Under the pieces are notes generated by a model. That model was not told the DNA's origin, searched no databases, and was given only the letters and a program-made list of their open reading frames with translations. The position numbers and the translations under genes were made by a program. A DNA stretch of 64,000 nucleotides from NCBI GenBank assembly GCA_947500135.1, contig CANMQX010000010.1, positions 1 to 64,000 of the forward strand. Direction: 5' to 3'. This document shows, in pieces, positions 8,148-15,980 of this stretch (positions within the stretch are counted from its first letter, which is position 1; each line of letters begins with the position of its first letter). The stretch comes from an uncultured Paracoccaceae bacterium. GTDB taxonomy: Bacteria; Pseudomonadota; Alphaproteobacteria; Rhodobacterales; Rhodobacteraceae.

Positions 8148-9158
8148 ATGTCTAGAAGAATTATTTTCTCAGCACTATTCACTTTGGCTACGACCAGCTT
8201 AGTCGCGCAAGATTACAGTACTGGCCAGTGCCACCCCAGCAGTTTCAATGTCAACGGATTGTACTATTCCGCCACGGGGTCACCAAATGATGCAACCAGA
8301 ATTATCATGCCGTTTTCACCCGGCATTGATCAAAGTAAAATCCTGTCACTTACGGGCGCAAATCGGTTGGAATATTCATCTAGTGGGCGTTTCTTTCTTA
8401 GATCTGGTGTCGGAAACGCTCCTTGGTTGAATATCGACACATCCGCGAGCAATGAAGCCATACTGGTGAAACGCCAGACAAACAGTAGTGAAGCCTTGGT
8501 TCCAGAATTCATCAATGTTTTCAGGAGCACATTACCAACAGACCTTTGTCCGAAAGACAACAGAAGCCAGTTTTCAGACGAACGAAATTTTATCGCGCAG
8601 GGTGCGTTTATTCGATATCATCAGGCGGGCGTCAACAACCGGACGACCGGGGAATTAAGCCGAAGCTTTCATTTCGCTTTCCGAAACGGATCAGTAAGTT
8701 GCGTGCGTACGGATGATCCGATCTCGGTTAATGGGACGGATGTGTCAGCGCTGGCATATAACGGCGATATCTTTGACGTCCGGACCAGCGGTGGTCAATT
8801 TATTGAACAGACCGCTGTCGAAATCGCCAGTGTTATATTGCCAAAACCCGCCTATGCCGATCAGGCAGAGCGGCAGCGTATCCAACAAGAAGACGGACTG
8901 CTGAACATCACGAGCGTGGAGGCGACCCTTTTCCATGCCGCGCAAAAAGCTGATTTATGCGTCACCTGGCCTGTACCAATTCCAACCGTAAAGGCGGGTG
9001 GTTTTTGGACAAAACTATTTGATAATCGCGACAGGCACAGAGACGCGGCGGCAGAGCTATTTGACAAGGGAAGCTGGTCGCCACAGGTAACAGAAGTTTT
9101 CATTTATCGTGTCGCCGCGCAATTGCCGGCCGGGGTTCTTCGGCTGTATTGGAAATAG
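8148..9158 (+). CDS. Secreted hypothetical protein
   Basis: A 336-residue protein I do not recognise. It starts with a signal peptide (MSRRIIFSALFTLATTSLVA), and the mature part contains four cysteines (QCHP, LCPK, SCVR, LCVT) that could form two disulfides in the periplasm. The middle part is rich in Asn, Ser and aromatic residues and looks like beta structure. The start lacks a clear Shine-Dalgarno sequence. DNA is visibly more AT-rich than in dinB or the ABC-F gene. The next gene starts 5 bases after its stop, so the two probably form an operon. Confidence 0.7.
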   Translation: MSRRIIFSALFTLATTSLVAQDYSTGQCHPSSFNVNGLYYSATGSPNDATRIIMPFSPGIDQSKILSLTGANRLEYSSSGRFFLRSGVGNAPWLNIDTSASNEAILVKRQTNSSEALVPEFINVFRSTLPTDLCPKDNRSQFSDERNFIAQGAFIRYHQAGVNNRTTGELSRSFHFAFRNGSVSCVRTDDPISVNGTDVSALAYNGDIFDVRTSGGQFIEQTAVEIASVILPKPAYADQAERQRIQQEDGLLNITSVEATLFHAAQKADLCVTWPVPIPTVKAGGFWTKLFDNRDRHRDAAAELFDKGSWSPQVTEVFIYRVAAQLPAGVLRLYWK

Positions 9159-9162
9159 CGCC

Positions 9163-9822
9163 GTGATCACCAAAGAGCTCGAGAATATCCTGAAATCTTT
9201 ACCGGCATTTCTGAGGATGGCAGTCGACGCAAGAAATCCACTTATTCCGCAGGATGTGCAACTTGACCGTATTGAGGTTGTTACAAAAGCGACCTGGTTT
9301 GTTGTGCCGTTTCATTTCATGGCCTTTATCAGTTTGGTACCATGGAATGAATCAGATACAACGATGACAGTTGTTCTGTCGCTGATTACGCTGGTGCTGC
9401 TAAGTTGGGTCGGCATTATTTGCGGCCTTTTTCATTCGTTTTTCAGCGGATTGAAGGGCGATTTACGTGAAAGATCTATGGGCGGCTGGGCCGTGACGCT
9501 GACCTTATGCTGGTTCTTTTGCGTCGTCGTCTTATCAATAATCAATATCTTTATCTGGCTTTTGAATGGGCGCGAATACTGGCCCAATATCGAATCCGAA
9601 CTTAGCAATATTCTGGATGGATCCATGTTGGATGGTCATGCGACGATGGTGCTGGTCTTTGTTGTGCCCTTGTTGGCCACGATTTTGACGTTCGGCGTGT
9701 TTGGTGCAAACCGCGGGCGATCATTACGACAAGTCGCGCCGGTTTTCATAATTTGTTGGCTTATCACTGGTTCAATGATATTATTCAGCCTAAGGTTTCT
9801 GACGCCGATCGCAGCGGCATAG
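9163..9822 (+). CDS. Hypothetical polytopic membrane protein
   Basis: A protein of about 219 residues starting at GTG 9163, five bases after the previous stop. The frame is open to 9109, but the upstream part overlaps the preceding gene. An amphipathic N-terminus (VITKELENILKSLPAFLRM) is followed by about five hydrophobic helices near residues 44-60, 68-92, 109-134, 159-181 and 191-213. No family motif is recognised. Composition matches its partner at 8148, and together they look like an acquired two-gene unit. Confidence 0.65.
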   Translation: MITKELENILKSLPAFLRMAVDARNPLIPQDVQLDRIEVVTKATWFVVPFHFMAFISLVPWNESDTTMTVVLSLITLVLLSWVGIICGLFHSFFSGLKGDLRERSMGGWAVTLTLCWFFCVVVLSIINIFIWLLNGREYWPNIESELSNILDGSMLDGHATMVLVFVVPLLATILTFGVFGANRGRSLRQVAPVFIICWLITGSMILFSLRFLTPIAAA

Positions 9823-9974
9823 CAAGATAACAGGAGGGCACGAGCTGAACATGCGTATCATCCGCCGACTTCAGCATGGTCCCCGCCACGCCCTGTAAAT
9901 CCGTTTGCAGGGCATGATCCGAAACGGTCTGCCCATCCCGCCGCGCCAGCGGCACTTCCTGATCCGAGACCGAT
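9785..9974 (-). pseudogene. Possible 3' remnant of an unidentified gene
   Basis: On the minus strand one frame running from inside the ABC-F start region to a stop at 9785 has GC-rich third positions and a protein-like composition (for example QGVAGTMLKSADDTHVQLV). It has no start of its own that makes sense and is cut off by the ABC-F gene. This may be the tail of a gene disrupted by rearrangement. The alternative is chance coding bias. Confidence 0.2.
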
Positions 9975-11489
9975 ATGACAATCATCAACATTAACGCGCT
10001 GGGCGTGACCCTTGGCGACCCGCTTTTCACTGATCTGAACCTGACCATTTCCAAAGGCGACCGCATCGGGCTGGTTGCCGCCAACGGGCGCGGCAAATCC
10101 ACCCTGATGGGCTGTATTGCTGGCACGTTTGAACCCACGACCGGCGATATCACCCGCGCGCGCGGCTTACGTGTCGGCCATGTGGAGCAGAATGTGGCTG
10201 CCGCTGCGTTAGAAAAAACGCTTTACGATCATGTGCTTGCCGCCTTGCCGCAAGAGCAGGCGGATTATGAAAGCTGGCGGGTGGATGTCGTGCTGGATGA
10301 TCTGAAAGTGCCCTATGATCTGCAACACAAACCACTGTCGGAACTGAGTGGCGGTTGGCAGCGCACCGCCCTTTTGGCCGCCGCATGGATCACCGAACCG
10401 GACCTTTTGCTGCTGGACGAACCGACCAACCATCTGGACCTGCATCGCATCGGTTTGCTGCAGGAATGGCTGGCTGCCCTGCCCCGCGAAGTTCCGATTC
10501 TGATCACCTCACATGACCGCGCATTTCTGGATGCCGTGACCAATCGTACCTTGTTTCTCAGGGCCGAACGCAGCCGCACCTTTGTCCTGCCCTTCACACA
10601 GGCGCGGGCGGCACTGGATGAGGCTGACGCGGCCGATGAACGCCGCTTTGCCAATGATCTCAACAAGGCCAGCCAGCTGCGCAAACAGGCGGCCAAGCTC
10701 AAGAATATCGGGATCAATTCAGGTTCTGATCTGCTGGTGAACAAGACGAAGCAGTTGACAGAACGGGCAGCCAAGATCGAGGCAGCAGCAAAGCCCGCCC
10801 ATCAGGAACGCGGCGCAGGCGATATCCGGCTCACCAATAGCGGCACCCATGCCAAGGCGCTGATATCTTTGGATGACGTGACCGTGGAAACGCCCGACGG
10901 GCGGCAACTTTATACCACAGGCAAGAAATGGATCAGCCCGGGCGACCGCATTGTGCTGCTGGGCACCAATGGCACCGGCAAGACCCGGCTGATCAAGATG
11001 ATCCACCGGGCTATCGCGGCAGAGGTGCCGGGGCTGAAATCAGCCCCAACCGTCGTGGAAGGCTATTCAGATCAACATCTGAGCCAATTGTCAGATAACG
11101 ACACCCCGATGACGGCTGTTGCTGGTGCCTTTGATGTGGGCGACCAGCGCGCGCGCGGTTTGCTGGCCGGGGCCGGGGTGAATATCCAAATGCAGGATAC
11201 CAAGATCGGGGCCTTGTCTGGTGGCCAAAAGGCCCGGCTGGCGATGCTGATCCTGCGCCTGCAGCAGCCCAATTTCTACCTGCTGGACGAACCGACAAAC
11301 CACCTGGATATCGAAGGGCAAGAGGCGCTGGAGGAAGAGCTGATCGCCCATGACGCCGCCTGCCTGTTGGTCAGCCACGACCGCAGCTTCCTACGCAATA
11401 CCGGCAACCGGTTCTGGGAAATCCAGCGCAAGCGATTGGTTGAGGTGGATGACCCTGAGGCATTCCTGAGCACCGAGATGGCGGGCTGA
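9975..11489 (+). CDS. ABC-F family ATPase
   Basis: A 504-residue soluble protein with two ABC ATPase cassettes and no membrane segment, typical of ABC-F factors that act on the ribosome (EttA/Uup-like or antibiotic-protection types). Cassette 1 has a Walker A variant AANGRGKSTL (about residues 36-45), signature SGGWQRTALL and LLLLDEPTNHLD. Cassette 2 has GTNGTGKTRL, SGGQKARLAML and LLDEPTNHLD. The inter-cassette linker is charged and helical, about 90 residues long. No C-terminal Uup coiled coil is seen. Which subfamily it belongs to is uncertain. Confidence 0.88.
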   Translation: MTIININALGVTLGDPLFTDLNLTISKGDRIGLVAANGRGKSTLMGCIAGTFEPTTGDITRARGLRVGHVEQNVAAAALEKTLYDHVLAALPQEQADYESWRVDVVLDDLKVPYDLQHKPLSELSGGWQRTALLAAAWITEPDLLLLDEPTNHLDLHRIGLLQEWLAALPREVPILITSHDRAFLDAVTNRTLFLRAERSRTFVLPFTQARAALDEADAADERRFANDLNKASQLRKQAAKLKNIGINSGSDLLVNKTKQLTERAAKIEAAAKPAHQERGAGDIRLTNSGTHAKALISLDDVTVETPDGRQLYTTGKKWISPGDRIVLLGTNGTGKTRLIKMIHRAIAAEVPGLKSAPTVVEGYSDQHLSQLSDNDTPMTAVAGAFDVGDQRARGLLAGAGVNIQMQDTKIGALSGGQKARLAMLILRLQQPNFYLLDEPTNHLDIEGQEALEEELIAHDAACLLVSHDRSFLRNTGNRFWEIQRKRLVEVDDPEAFLSTEMAG

Positions 11490-11674
11490 GGCACCGTGCG
11501 GTGGTTTAATCGCCATTGATGCGGTTTTAGGGTCCGACGCAATGCCGACATGTCGCCGAAGTTTTGCCGATCACGGATTTCCCTGCGCAATAAGGGATTA
11601 ACCTCTGATTCGGCTCATTTGCGGAAAAACACCGCGCAGTAGGGGGCACGCAACACCACCGCGCGGACCACACC

Positions 11675-12544
11675 CTACGCGACAAAGCGGTCCCGGATCG
11701 CCCGGAAATGCGGCACAAGGACATCGCGGAACGCCTTGACCTTTGCTGCTGGCCAGACATCCGGGTGGGCCACCGCCCAAATCTCGGCATAAGGCTGCGG
11801 TGGCAGGACAGGCACCTGCACCAACCCCGATGCCCGACCCAGAAATAACGGCATCCGCGCCACCCCCAGCCCGGCCTGGGCCGCCGCCCGAATGGCAACC
11901 ATGTCATCAAAAGTCATGCGAATGCGGTGGTTCGGATAGGCCGGGTCCACGTTGCGTGGCACATCCATATAGGCGGCGTAAACCACCCAGTCGATCATGC
12001 CCTGCGGGTCCGCGGCGATACGGTCCGCCCACGCAGCCGTTGCAAAACTGGCCGATTGTTGCGGCGTCAGGCGCAAGCCCTTCAGACTGTCGCCGGGATC
12101 ACGGCTGATCCGGATCGCAAGGTCAGCCTCACGTCGGTTCAGGTCCAGCAGATCATTGGTGGCACGCACATGTAATTCAACCTCGGGGTAGGTCGCGCAG
12201 AACTGATCAATGACCGGGGCCAGAACGTGGGCAATCAGCAATTGCGGCGCAGTGATCGTCAACGGACCACGCAAGGTCGTATCGCGCCCCTGCAACTGAC
12301 GCAGCAGGGCGTTGGCATCATCCTCCATCCGTGCGGCGTGTTCGGCGACCATTTGCCCAGCTTGTGTCGGCTGATATCCATCGGCCAACCGGTCGAACAA
12401 TTTCTGGCCCAACATATCCTCAACCCGGCGGACGCGACGGGCCACGGTGGTGTAATTCACCCCCAGCGCACCCGCTGCATTGGCCAGCGATGTGCCCCGG
12501 ACCAGGCATAATACGGTGCGAAGATCATCCCATGACGGCTCCAT
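11675..12544 (-). CDS. LysR-family transcriptional regulator
   Basis: A 289-residue LysR-type regulator. The N-terminal helix-turn-helix (SLANAAGALGVNYTTVARRV, about residues 18-37) is followed by a substrate-binding effector domain of normal length. ATG 12544 (MEPSWDDLR) fits the family start better than ATG 12553, which falls in a palindrome. It is divergent from the DUF1330 gene at 12643 across a gap with ATGCAT-type palindromes, so it probably controls that gene and itself. The effector is unknown. Confidence 0.85.
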   Translation of the reverse strand: MEPSWDDLRTVLCLVRGTSLANAAGALGVNYTTVARRVRRVEDMLGQKLFDRLADGYQPTQAGQMVAEHAARMEDDANALLRQLQGRDTTLRGPLTITAPQLLIAHVLAPVIDQFCATYPEVELHVRATNDLLDLNRREADLAIRISRDPGDSLKGLRLTPQQSASFATAAWADRIAADPQGMIDWVVYAAYMDVPRNVDPAYPNHRIRMTFDDMVAIRAAAQAGLGVARMPLFLGRASGLVQVPVLPPQPYAEIWAVAHPDVWPAAKVKAFRDVLVPHFRAIRDRFVA

Positions 12545-12552
12545 GCCATGCA

Positions 12553-12581
12553 TTCATGCATGAACAAGATGCATATGCACG
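12553..12581. promoter_or_regulatory. Candidate LysR operator
   Basis: The LysR/DUF1330 gap starts with the perfect 12-base palindrome TTCATGCATGAA (12553-12564), followed by GATGCATATGCAC (12569-12581), which repeats the ATGCA core. Clustered palindromes at the divergent promoter are expected for a LysR-regulated pair. Binding is inferred. Confidence 0.45.
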
Positions 12582-12642
12582 CGTTTTCGCATATAGGCCA
12601 GATGCCTATGATCAGCGGACACGTAAGAAAAAGGAGATCACA

Positions 12643-12924
12643 ATGATCTATGCTTATGCCAGCCTGACCATTACCAACCCCGCCGCCCTCGCCGAATATC
12701 GCGAAAAAGCAGCGGCAGCCCTTGCCCAGCATGGCGGTAAGATTGAAACAGCAACTGCTGATGCAAGGGCGATTGATGGCGCACCAGTGATACCAGATGC
12801 AGCAGCGCTGCTATCCTTCCCCGATAAGGATGCAGCACTGGGCTGGATCAATGATCCCTCACTGGCGGATCTGCACGCTTTGCGGCGCAGTGCCGGGGCA
12901 TCCGATATCGTTCTTTTGGGGTGA
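12643..12924 (+). CDS. DUF1330-like small protein
   Basis: A 93-residue protein of the DUF1330 / dimeric alpha-beta barrel type: ferredoxin-like fold, MIYAYASLTITNPAALAEY at the start and LLSFPDKDAALGWINDP in the middle, matching the family's pattern of a strand followed by an F-x-D-x3-A-x2-W segment. ATG 12643 follows a strong AAGGAG at 12631-12636. The frame is open much further upstream, but that part is antisense to the LysR gene. Function is unknown; members may be small degradative or binding enzymes. Likely target of the divergent LysR protein. Confidence 0.75.
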   Translation: MIYAYASLTITNPAALAEYREKAAAALAQHGGKIETATADARAIDGAPVIPDAAALLSFPDKDAALGWINDPSLADLHALRRSAGASDIVLLG

Positions 12925-12939
12925 AACAGCAGCTAGGTC

Positions 12940-12965
12940 GTAAGATGGGTCTTGACCCATCTTAC
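12940..12965. terminator. Bidirectional hairpin between convergent genes
   Basis: GTAAGATGGGTC and GACCCATCTTAC are perfect inverted repeats separated by TT, so the real hairpin has about a 10-bp stem and a six-base loop. It lies between the DUF1330 stop (12924) and the stop of the convergent amidohydrolase (12980). There is no strong T-run on either side, so its efficiency is uncertain. Confidence 0.55.
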
Positions 12966-12979
12966 CGTTCGGCGTCGCA

Positions 12980-13858
12980 CTATTCTGCTGCCACCCTCTG
13001 CTCGTCCGGGCGGCCGATCTCGGTCAGTTCGGCGATGACACCATTCAGCAGGGTCTTGAATGCCTCAAAATCCGCATGCGGTTCCAGCGTTTGTTCATCC
13101 ATGTAAAGCGCGCGGTCCAGTTCGACTTGGATCGCGTGCTGCTGCTTTGACGGACGCCCGTAATGCTGGGTGATGAATGCACCCGCAAAGGGCATGTTGC
13201 GCGCCACACGCAGGCCTGCGCTGGCAAAGGCGGCTTCAACCTGTTCCACCACGGATGCCGCTGCTGTCGCCCCGAACCTGTCACCCAGCACCACATCAGG
13301 CCGTACTGCCCCTGGCGGTCCCACATTTTGCAGCGCCTCATGCGGCATGGAATGGCAGTCGATCAGGATCGCCTCACCAAACACATTATTGCTTTCGTCC
13401 AGCAGCGTTTGCAGCTGGTCATGATAGGGCCGCCAGCAATTGGCGATGCGCGCATGCGCCTCTGTCAGGCTGATCTTGCCCTTGTAAATATAGCGCCCAT
13501 TGGCCACGACACGCGGGATCACCCCCAGCCCGCTGGCGATCCGCGGGTTATGGGCGTTGCGCCGCACCCCTTCGATCAGGGCGGAATCAAGCTCATCCGG
13601 CCCCCTGTTCAGGTCAAGATATGCGCGCGGCGCGCAGGCCGTCAGCAGCGGCGCCCCATGATCAGGCGCATCAGCATAAAGCAGATCAACAAAAGCATCC
13701 TCTGATGACCGTATCTCGCGCGCGTCCAGAACCGCCCGGCGCAGGAACGCCTCGGGGTAGTTGCGCCCGCTATGCGGTGACGCAAAAACCACCGATGTGG
13801 TGCGTGCCTTTGGCCGGGCAAGATGGTAGGCAGAATCGGGCAATTCATGCTCCTTCAC
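12980..13858 (-). CDS. N-formylglutamate amidohydrolase
   Basis: A 292-residue N-formylglutamate amidohydrolase family protein, which hydrolyses N-formyl-L-glutamate in histidine degradation or acts on related N-acyl amino acids. It has the family's early SPHSGRNYP motif (about residues 28-36), the LDLNRGPDELD segment, and IDCHSMPH in the middle. No other hut genes are nearby, so the physiological substrate is open. Convergent with DUF1330 across a shared hairpin. Confidence 0.88.
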   Translation of the reverse strand: MKEHELPDSAYHLARPKARTTSVVFASPHSGRNYPEAFLRRAVLDAREIRSSEDAFVDLLYADAPDHGAPLLTACAPRAYLDLNRGPDELDSALIEGVRRNAHNPRIASGLGVIPRVVANGRYIYKGKISLTEAHARIANCWRPYHDQLQTLLDESNNVFGEAILIDCHSMPHEALQNVGPPGAVRPDVVLGDRFGATAAASVVEQVEAAFASAGLRVARNMPFAGAFITQHYGRPSKQQHAIQVELDRALYMDEQTLEPHADFEAFKTLLNGVIAELTEIGRPDEQRVAAE

Positions 13859-13896
13859 ACCCTAGATAACGTGTTTTTGGAATTTACCAAAAGGCC

Positions 13897-13925
13897 TTGA
13901 TCCCACTTCCGACTCCTTCTATAGA
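13897..13925 (+). promoter_or_regulatory. Sigma-70-like promoter for tRNA-Val
   Basis: TTGATC (13897-13902) and TATAGA (13920-13925) are separated by exactly 17 bases. The -10 lies 68 bases before the tRNA, which leaves a normal 5' leader for RNase P processing. Confidence 0.5.
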
Positions 13926-13993
13926 CCGCACGACTGACGTGGGTGGCTCCCGCGTCTCATTTCGTTATGGGACGGGCCGCGCATTTTGGACAT

Positions 13994-14068
13994 GGATGAT
14001 TAGCTCAGCGGTAGAGCACTTCGTTGACATCGAAGGGGTCACTGGTTCGATCCCAGTATCGTCCACCA
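13994..14068 (+). tRNA. tRNA-Val (GAC)
   Basis: The acceptor stem GGATGAT pairs with ATCGTCC with one G-T pair. The D arm is GCTC/GAGC. The anticodon stem CTTCG/CGAAG encloses TTGACAT, giving anticodon GAC (valine). The T arm ACTGG-TTCGATC-CCAGT is complete, and discriminator A plus CCA is encoded. The whole gene is 75 bases. Confidence 0.96.
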
Positions 14069-14152
14069 TGAATTCGAGGTCCCGGATTTACCCCGGGGCG
14101 TAACTGTAACCCAAGGCGCAATCCGCGCGCCGCGACATGAAGGATCGGACCC

Positions 14153-14278
14153 ATGAAGGTACGTAACTCCCTCCGCTCGCTCAAGCAGCGCCATCGCGAT
14201 TGCCGCGTCGTGCGCCGTAAGGGCCGCGTCTATGTGATCAACAAGACGCAACGCCGGTTCAAAGCCCGCCAGGGCTGA
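14153..14278 (+). CDS. rpmJ: 50S ribosomal protein L36
   Basis: A 41-residue very basic protein beginning [17 protein letters not shown], recognisable as ribosomal protein L36 of the longer alphaproteobacterial form. Only one cysteine (C17) remains of the C-C-C-H zinc ribbon of the classic 37-residue form, so this is a zinc-independent (C-) type. ATG 14153 follows AAGGA at 14140-14144. A good terminator follows 21 bases after the stop, so it is monocistronic. It is missed by tools that ignore ORFs under 60 codons. Confidence 0.93.
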   Translation: MKVRNSLRSLKQRHRDCRVVRRKGRVYVINKTQRRFKARQG

Positions 14279-14299
14279 ACCACGCGAAAGCAGCAAATT

Positions 14300-14334
14300 A
14301 AAGGGTCGTGCCGATGGCGCGGCCCTTTTTCGTT
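14300..14334 (+). terminator. Rho-independent terminator of rpmJ
   Basis: AAAGGGTCGTGCC pairs with GGCGCGGCCCTTT (two G-T wobbles) around GAT, followed by a T-run that continues into TTCGTT. It lies 21 bases after the rpmJ stop. Confidence 0.85.
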
Positions 14335-14383
14335 GGAGTGCTATCATCGCAATCGGGCAGATCATCCGCAGAACCGAAAGGTA

Positions 14384-14509
14384 GGTTCGCGCCCGACCCC
14401 GAGGGCGGGGGTGTTTGGGGCGCTGCCAAACCAAAATGCGCAAAGCTTGCAGCAAGATGCGCCGTAGCAGTTGCGCGCGCGCCCTGGGGGACGGGGTCGG
14501 GCGCGAACC
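14384..14509. repeat. Perfect 18-bp inverted repeat with a 90-base interior
   Basis: GGTTCGCGCCCGACCCCG at 14384-14401 is repeated in exact reverse complement at 14492-14509. The interior is GC-rich and can fold further (for example GCTTGCAGCAAGATGC). It sits in the 281-base gap between rpmJ and the convergent amidase. No transposase or coding frame is credible here. It may be a structured RNA, a terminator-like element or a MITE-like repeat. Confidence 0.6.
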
Positions 14510-14559
14510 GGATCGGCAAGCGATCCGGGGCACCTGTTTAATGCGGCGTATATTGAATT

Positions 14560-15897
14560 TTAGGGTGCGTCTGACAAAGCCGTTTCTGCCGCTGCACATA
14601 GCCGCAACAGCGCTCGTTCCCCGCCCGCCGGTCCGTTGAACATGATCCCGCAGGACGGCGTATCTGTTGGCAGACTCACCCCGCAGGTCCCCATCAGGTT
14701 TCCGATCCGCGTGTTGCGCAGCGCCAGCAGGTTTTCGGTTTTGTAATAAGCTTCATCCGCCAATAGCCGTGCTGCATCCGGCGGCAGGATCGGCGCGGTG
14801 GGCATAATCACCGCATCGAACCCGGCGGTTGCAGCGGCATAGGCCTTGCGAATGTCATGCAACTGATGCCAGCCCGCCACGTAATCCGCCGCACTAACCG
14901 ATTTACCGCCCCGCACCCGTTCCAGGATTTGCGGAAACATCTTTTCGGGTGCGGCTTCGACCTTGTCCCGCCACCAGCCATAGCTGTCCGCCCCGTAAAG
15001 ATTGCCCGCATGCGCAAAGGCGTCGTGCAGCGGCGCAAAGCTGCGGGTTTCGATCTGCGCCCCCGCTGCCCGCAATCGCCCGACGGCGGCATCAAAGCTG
15101 GCACGCGGTTCTGGCCGGATATCGTCAAAGGCGATCGTGTCGAGGATCATCAGCCGCGCCCCGTCAAGGCTGCCACCCGTAAGATCGGTGGCTCTGTCCC
15201 CGCCCAAGACGCCGAGGAGCAGGCTGGCATCCTCGACCGACCGGCAGAGCGGCCCGACCGTGTCGAATGTCAGGCAGAGCGGCACGACGCCGTCGAGCGG
15301 CAGCAGTCCATGGGTCGTTTTCAACCCCACCAGATCGTTCCAGGCGGATGGGATGCGCACCGATCCGCCTGTGTCAGAGCCGATCCCCGCCGCCGCCAAG
15401 CCGAAGGCCACTGAGGCCGCCGCCCCTGAAGATGACCCGCCCGGCACCGCGTTTGGGTCGTTCACGCAAGGCGGCGTGGCGGTAATCGGGTTCAGCCCCA
15501 ACCCGGAAAAGGCGATTTCGGACATGTGGGTTTTGCCCAAGCAGACCAGCCCGGCGGCGGTCGCGTTTTCCAGCACCAGCGCGTCCCGCTCCGGCACCCG
15601 GCCTGCCATCAGGGCGGTGCCTGCCTCTGTCCCGATCCCGGCTGTATCGAACAGGTCCTTCCACGACAGCGGCACCCCGTCGAGCAGGCTGCGCCGGAAC
15701 CCGGTTTTGGCACGTTCGGCAGCTGCTGCCGCCTCTGCCCGCGCCCGTTCATGGGTGACCCGGGAATAGATCCGGTCGCGATGTTCGTGGTTATCGATGG
15801 CATCGAGATAAAGATCGGTCAGCGCCACCGGATCTATCGTACCAGCCCCGATCCCATGCCCCAGATCAGCCGCGTTCATCCATCGCCAGTCCTGCAT
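14560..15897 (-). CDS. Amidase (amidase-signature family)
   Basis: A 445-residue amidase-signature enzyme that hydrolyses an amide bond. The Ser-cisSer-Lys triad is visible: K80 in PLSWKDLF, S155 in the GGSSSG run, and nucleophile S179 in SDTGGSVR. Length is normal for the family. The frame is open to 15987, but ATG 15897 (MQDWRW) is chosen because the longer version overlaps the divergent hydroxylase gene. GatA-like glutamyl-tRNA amidotransferase is unlikely, as no gatB or gatC lies nearby. The substrate is not predictable. Confidence 0.87.
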   Translation of the reverse strand: MQDWRWMNAADLGHGIGAGTIDPVALTDLYLDAIDNHEHRDRIYSRVTHERARAEAAAAAERAKTGFRRSLLDGVPLSWKDLFDTAGIGTEAGTALMAGRVPERDALVLENATAAGLVCLGKTHMSEIAFSGLGLNPITATPPCVNDPNAVPGGSSSGAAASVAFGLAAAGIGSDTGGSVRIPSAWNDLVGLKTTHGLLPLDGVVPLCLTFDTVGPLCRSVEDASLLLGVLGGDRATDLTGGSLDGARLMILDTIAFDDIRPEPRASFDAAVGRLRAAGAQIETRSFAPLHDAFAHAGNLYGADSYGWWRDKVEAAPEKMFPQILERVRGGKSVSAADYVAGWHQLHDIRKAYAAATAGFDAVIMPTAPILPPDAARLLADEAYYKTENLLALRNTRIGNLMGTCGVSLPTDTPSCGIMFNGPAGGERALLRLCAAAETALSDAP

Positions 15898-15980
15898 CGC
15901 CACCTCCGTTTTCTTTGGGCGGACGGTAGCGGCCAAGGGGCGCATGGACAATCCCGGTTCACTGGGGCTAAGTCTGCTCC

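Noticed and set aside
12331-12642. Long N-terminal extension of the DUF1330 protein
   Set aside because: It runs antisense through the LysR gene; a strong AAGGAG and the family start lie at 12631-12643.
12935-12948. AGGTCGTAAGATG shared with 40492-40504
   Set aside because: A 13-base match is expected several times by chance in 64 kb, and the contexts differ (a terminator arm versus a gene start).
13994-14068. tRNA-Val as an integration site for a mobile element
   Set aside because: No integrase and no repeat of the tRNA 3' end was seen nearby; rpmJ follows normally.
14039-14599. Long minus-strand open frame across rpmJ and the tRNA-Val 3' end
   Set aside because: It is antisense to rpmJ and overlaps the tRNA; its C-terminal ILGSNQ-type ending is the well-known artefact of translating tRNA-adjacent DNA.
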